Source: Liolophura sinensis (lineage: Eukaryota; Mollusca; Polyplacophora; Chitonida; Chitonidae). Taken from it: DNA of 64,000 bases. The notes under the pieces were generated by a model. That model searched no databases, had not been told where the DNA came from, and was given only the letters and a program-made list of their open reading frames with translations. Positions 62,553 to 64,000 of this stretch are shown in pieces. A program made the translations under genes and the position numbers. How positions within the stretch are numbered: the first letter of the stretch is position 1; each line of letters opens with the position of its first letter. The stretch lies in the NCBI RefSeq assembly GCF_032854445.1, contig NC_088302.1:57822237-57886236 (forward strand), given 5' to 3'.

Positions 62553-63440
62553 GTCATGGACAGAAGATATGATAACAGTGTGGCCAGATTACAATATTCC
62601 TTAGCCATCATGGACAGACGATATGACAACAGTGTGGCCAGATTACAATATTCCTTAGCCATCATGGACAGACGATATGACAACAGTGTGGCCAGATTAC
62701 AATATTCCTTAGCCATCATGGACAGACGATATGATAACAGTTTGGCCAGATTACAATATTCCTTAGCCATCATGGACAGACGATATGATAACAGTGTGGC
62801 CAGATTACAATATTCCTTAGCCATCATGGACAGACGATATGACAACAGTTTGGCCAGATTACAATATTCCTTAGCCATCATGGACAGACGATATGATAAC
62901 AGTTTGGCCAGATTACAATATTCCTTAGCCATCATGGACAGACGATATGACAACAGTTTGGCCAGATTACAATATTCCTTAGCCATCATGGACAGACGAT
63001 ATGACAACAGTGTGGCCAGATTACAATATTCCTTAGCCATCATGGACAGACGATATGACAACAGTTTGGCCAGATTACAATATTCCTTAGCCATCATGGA
63101 CAGACGATATGATAACAGTGTGGCCAGATTACAATATTCCTTAGCCATCATGGACAGACGATATGATAACAGTTTGGCCAGATTACAATATTCCTTAGCC
63201 ATCATGGACAGACGATATGACAACAGTGTGGCCAGATTACAATATTCCTTAGCCATCATGGACAGACGATATGATAACAGTTTGGCCAGATTACAATATT
63301 CCTTAGCCATCATGGACAGACGATATGATAACAGTTTGGCCAGATTACCATATTCCTTAGCAATCATGGATAGACCATATGACAACTGTTTAGCCATCTT
63401 ACACCATTCCTTAGCCACCATGGACAGTTCCATGACAACT
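62553..63440. repeat. 54-bp minisatellite, about 16 copies, open on both strands
   Basis: The unit ATGGACAGACGATATGATAA, CAGTTTGGCCAGATTACAAT, ATTCCTTAGCCATC (54 bp) is nearly perfect. Only three sites vary commonly (GATAAC/GACAAC, GTTTGG/GTGTGG and edge changes). Being 18 codons, it is open on + (296 codons, MDRRYDNSVARLQYSLAI repeats) and on - (312 codons, MAKEYCNLAKLLSYRLSM repeats). The last two units at 63350-63440 are clearly diverged. I see no splice or expression signal, so it is annotated as a repeat. Confidence 0.98.
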
Positions 63441-63942
63441 CTTTAGCCATCTTGAGCCATGTCTTGAGCTATAATGGGAAAGATGTAATCGTTTATTACT
63501 TTTGAATCACATTCTGTTCAGTTAAGGTCTGTAACACTTGTCATTTTCAAACTGTATCTAATACCACTTAAGCTGAGGCTAGGGGCCGTAAAGGCTGCCA
63601 TTCTCAATACATCTGCATGATGTCTTTATGAACAGTTGAAATCAAAGCGTGACTGAGATACCTTGTTTAATTGTTATTTGACCTGGAACTCATTCATTGA
63701 CTACAAATTTGAACTTTGATATGAATTCATGCCTGGAATAACTGACTACCCGGCATCTGATGACTGCTTCTGTCTCATGTGTTACCAGCTTTATTTCTTA
63801 TTTGTATAATTTCTTACATACCTTTGTCTTTGGGAGCTAGTGTTAAACGTGTTTTGGAAATGGGTCCTGCGATTATCGACTTGGAATGCCCTTTACGGAC
63901 TAGGAATGGTATATGAATGTCGGACATGACGCTCATATTTAG
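63441..63942. other. Single-copy spacer
   Basis: Unique sequence between the main 54-bp array and the outlying copy. Nothing recognised. Confidence 0.5.
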
Positions 63943-64000
63943 TCATCATGGACAGATGATATGACAACAGTTTAGCCATCTTAAACCATTCCTTTGTCGA
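63943..64000. repeat. Outlying copy of the 54-bp repeat
   Basis: CATCATGGACAGATGATATG, ACAACAGTTTAGCCATCTTA and AACCATTCCTTTGTC form one full unit resembling the diverged right-edge units of the array 500 bp away. The window ends here, so a second array may continue beyond it. Confidence 0.9.

Noticed and set aside
62495-63446. Coiled-coil-like 18-residue repeat proteins on both strands
   Set aside because: Both strands are open over the same 54-bp units and no expression signal is seen. Kept only as a finding to test.

Overview
This window looks like eukaryotic, probably molluscan, intronic or intergenic DNA. I found no bacterial-style genes, rRNA or intact tRNA, and no complete protein-coding gene. 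The molluscan suggestion rests on four pieces of a tRNA-derived SINE (about 8019, 25199, 38190 and 55215) whose body and 3' tail match, from memory, the RUDI/V-SINE-type elements common in bivalves and gastropods. The species cannot be told from the sequence.

The dominant feature is tandem repetition. By my own boundaries about 37 kb of the 64 kb lies in roughly 40 separate minisatellite or degenerate tandem arrays. Units run from about 16 to 105 bp, and almost every array has its own unrelated unit. The largest are a 41-bp array (2.0-6.0 kb), a 36-bp array (28.8-31.8 kb), a 105-bp array (41.5-43.7 kb), a 25-bp array (51.7-53.4 kb) and a 54/67-bp array (57.2-61.3 kb). Several arrays abut without spacers (18.7-20.9, 26.7-28.0 and 56.6-61.3 kb). 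Several have higher-order structure: an exact 205-bp tandem duplication, a 164-bp period, a 72-bp three-monomer unit, a 399-bp tandem duplication and a duplication of about 1 kb offset by 1289 bp. The many long open frames are by-products of repeat units whose length, or higher-order length, is divisible by three. I do not annotate them as genes.

The one well-supported coding element is a 149-bp internal exon on the minus strand (53757-53905). It encodes the second half of a PDZ domain and has good splice signals on both sides. Much of the window may therefore be intron of a minus-strand PDZ-protein gene. A few other short stretches (39687-39783, 61880-61972, 46223-46414, 55648-55899, 17960-18322) have weak coding or splice signals and are listed at low confidence.

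Between the arrays are AT-rich single-copy stretches. The most structured is 48.5-51.5 kb, which holds diverged duplicated blocks, two perfect hairpins next to A-rich runs, and a stretch resembling a dispersed repeat found in many marine invertebrates.
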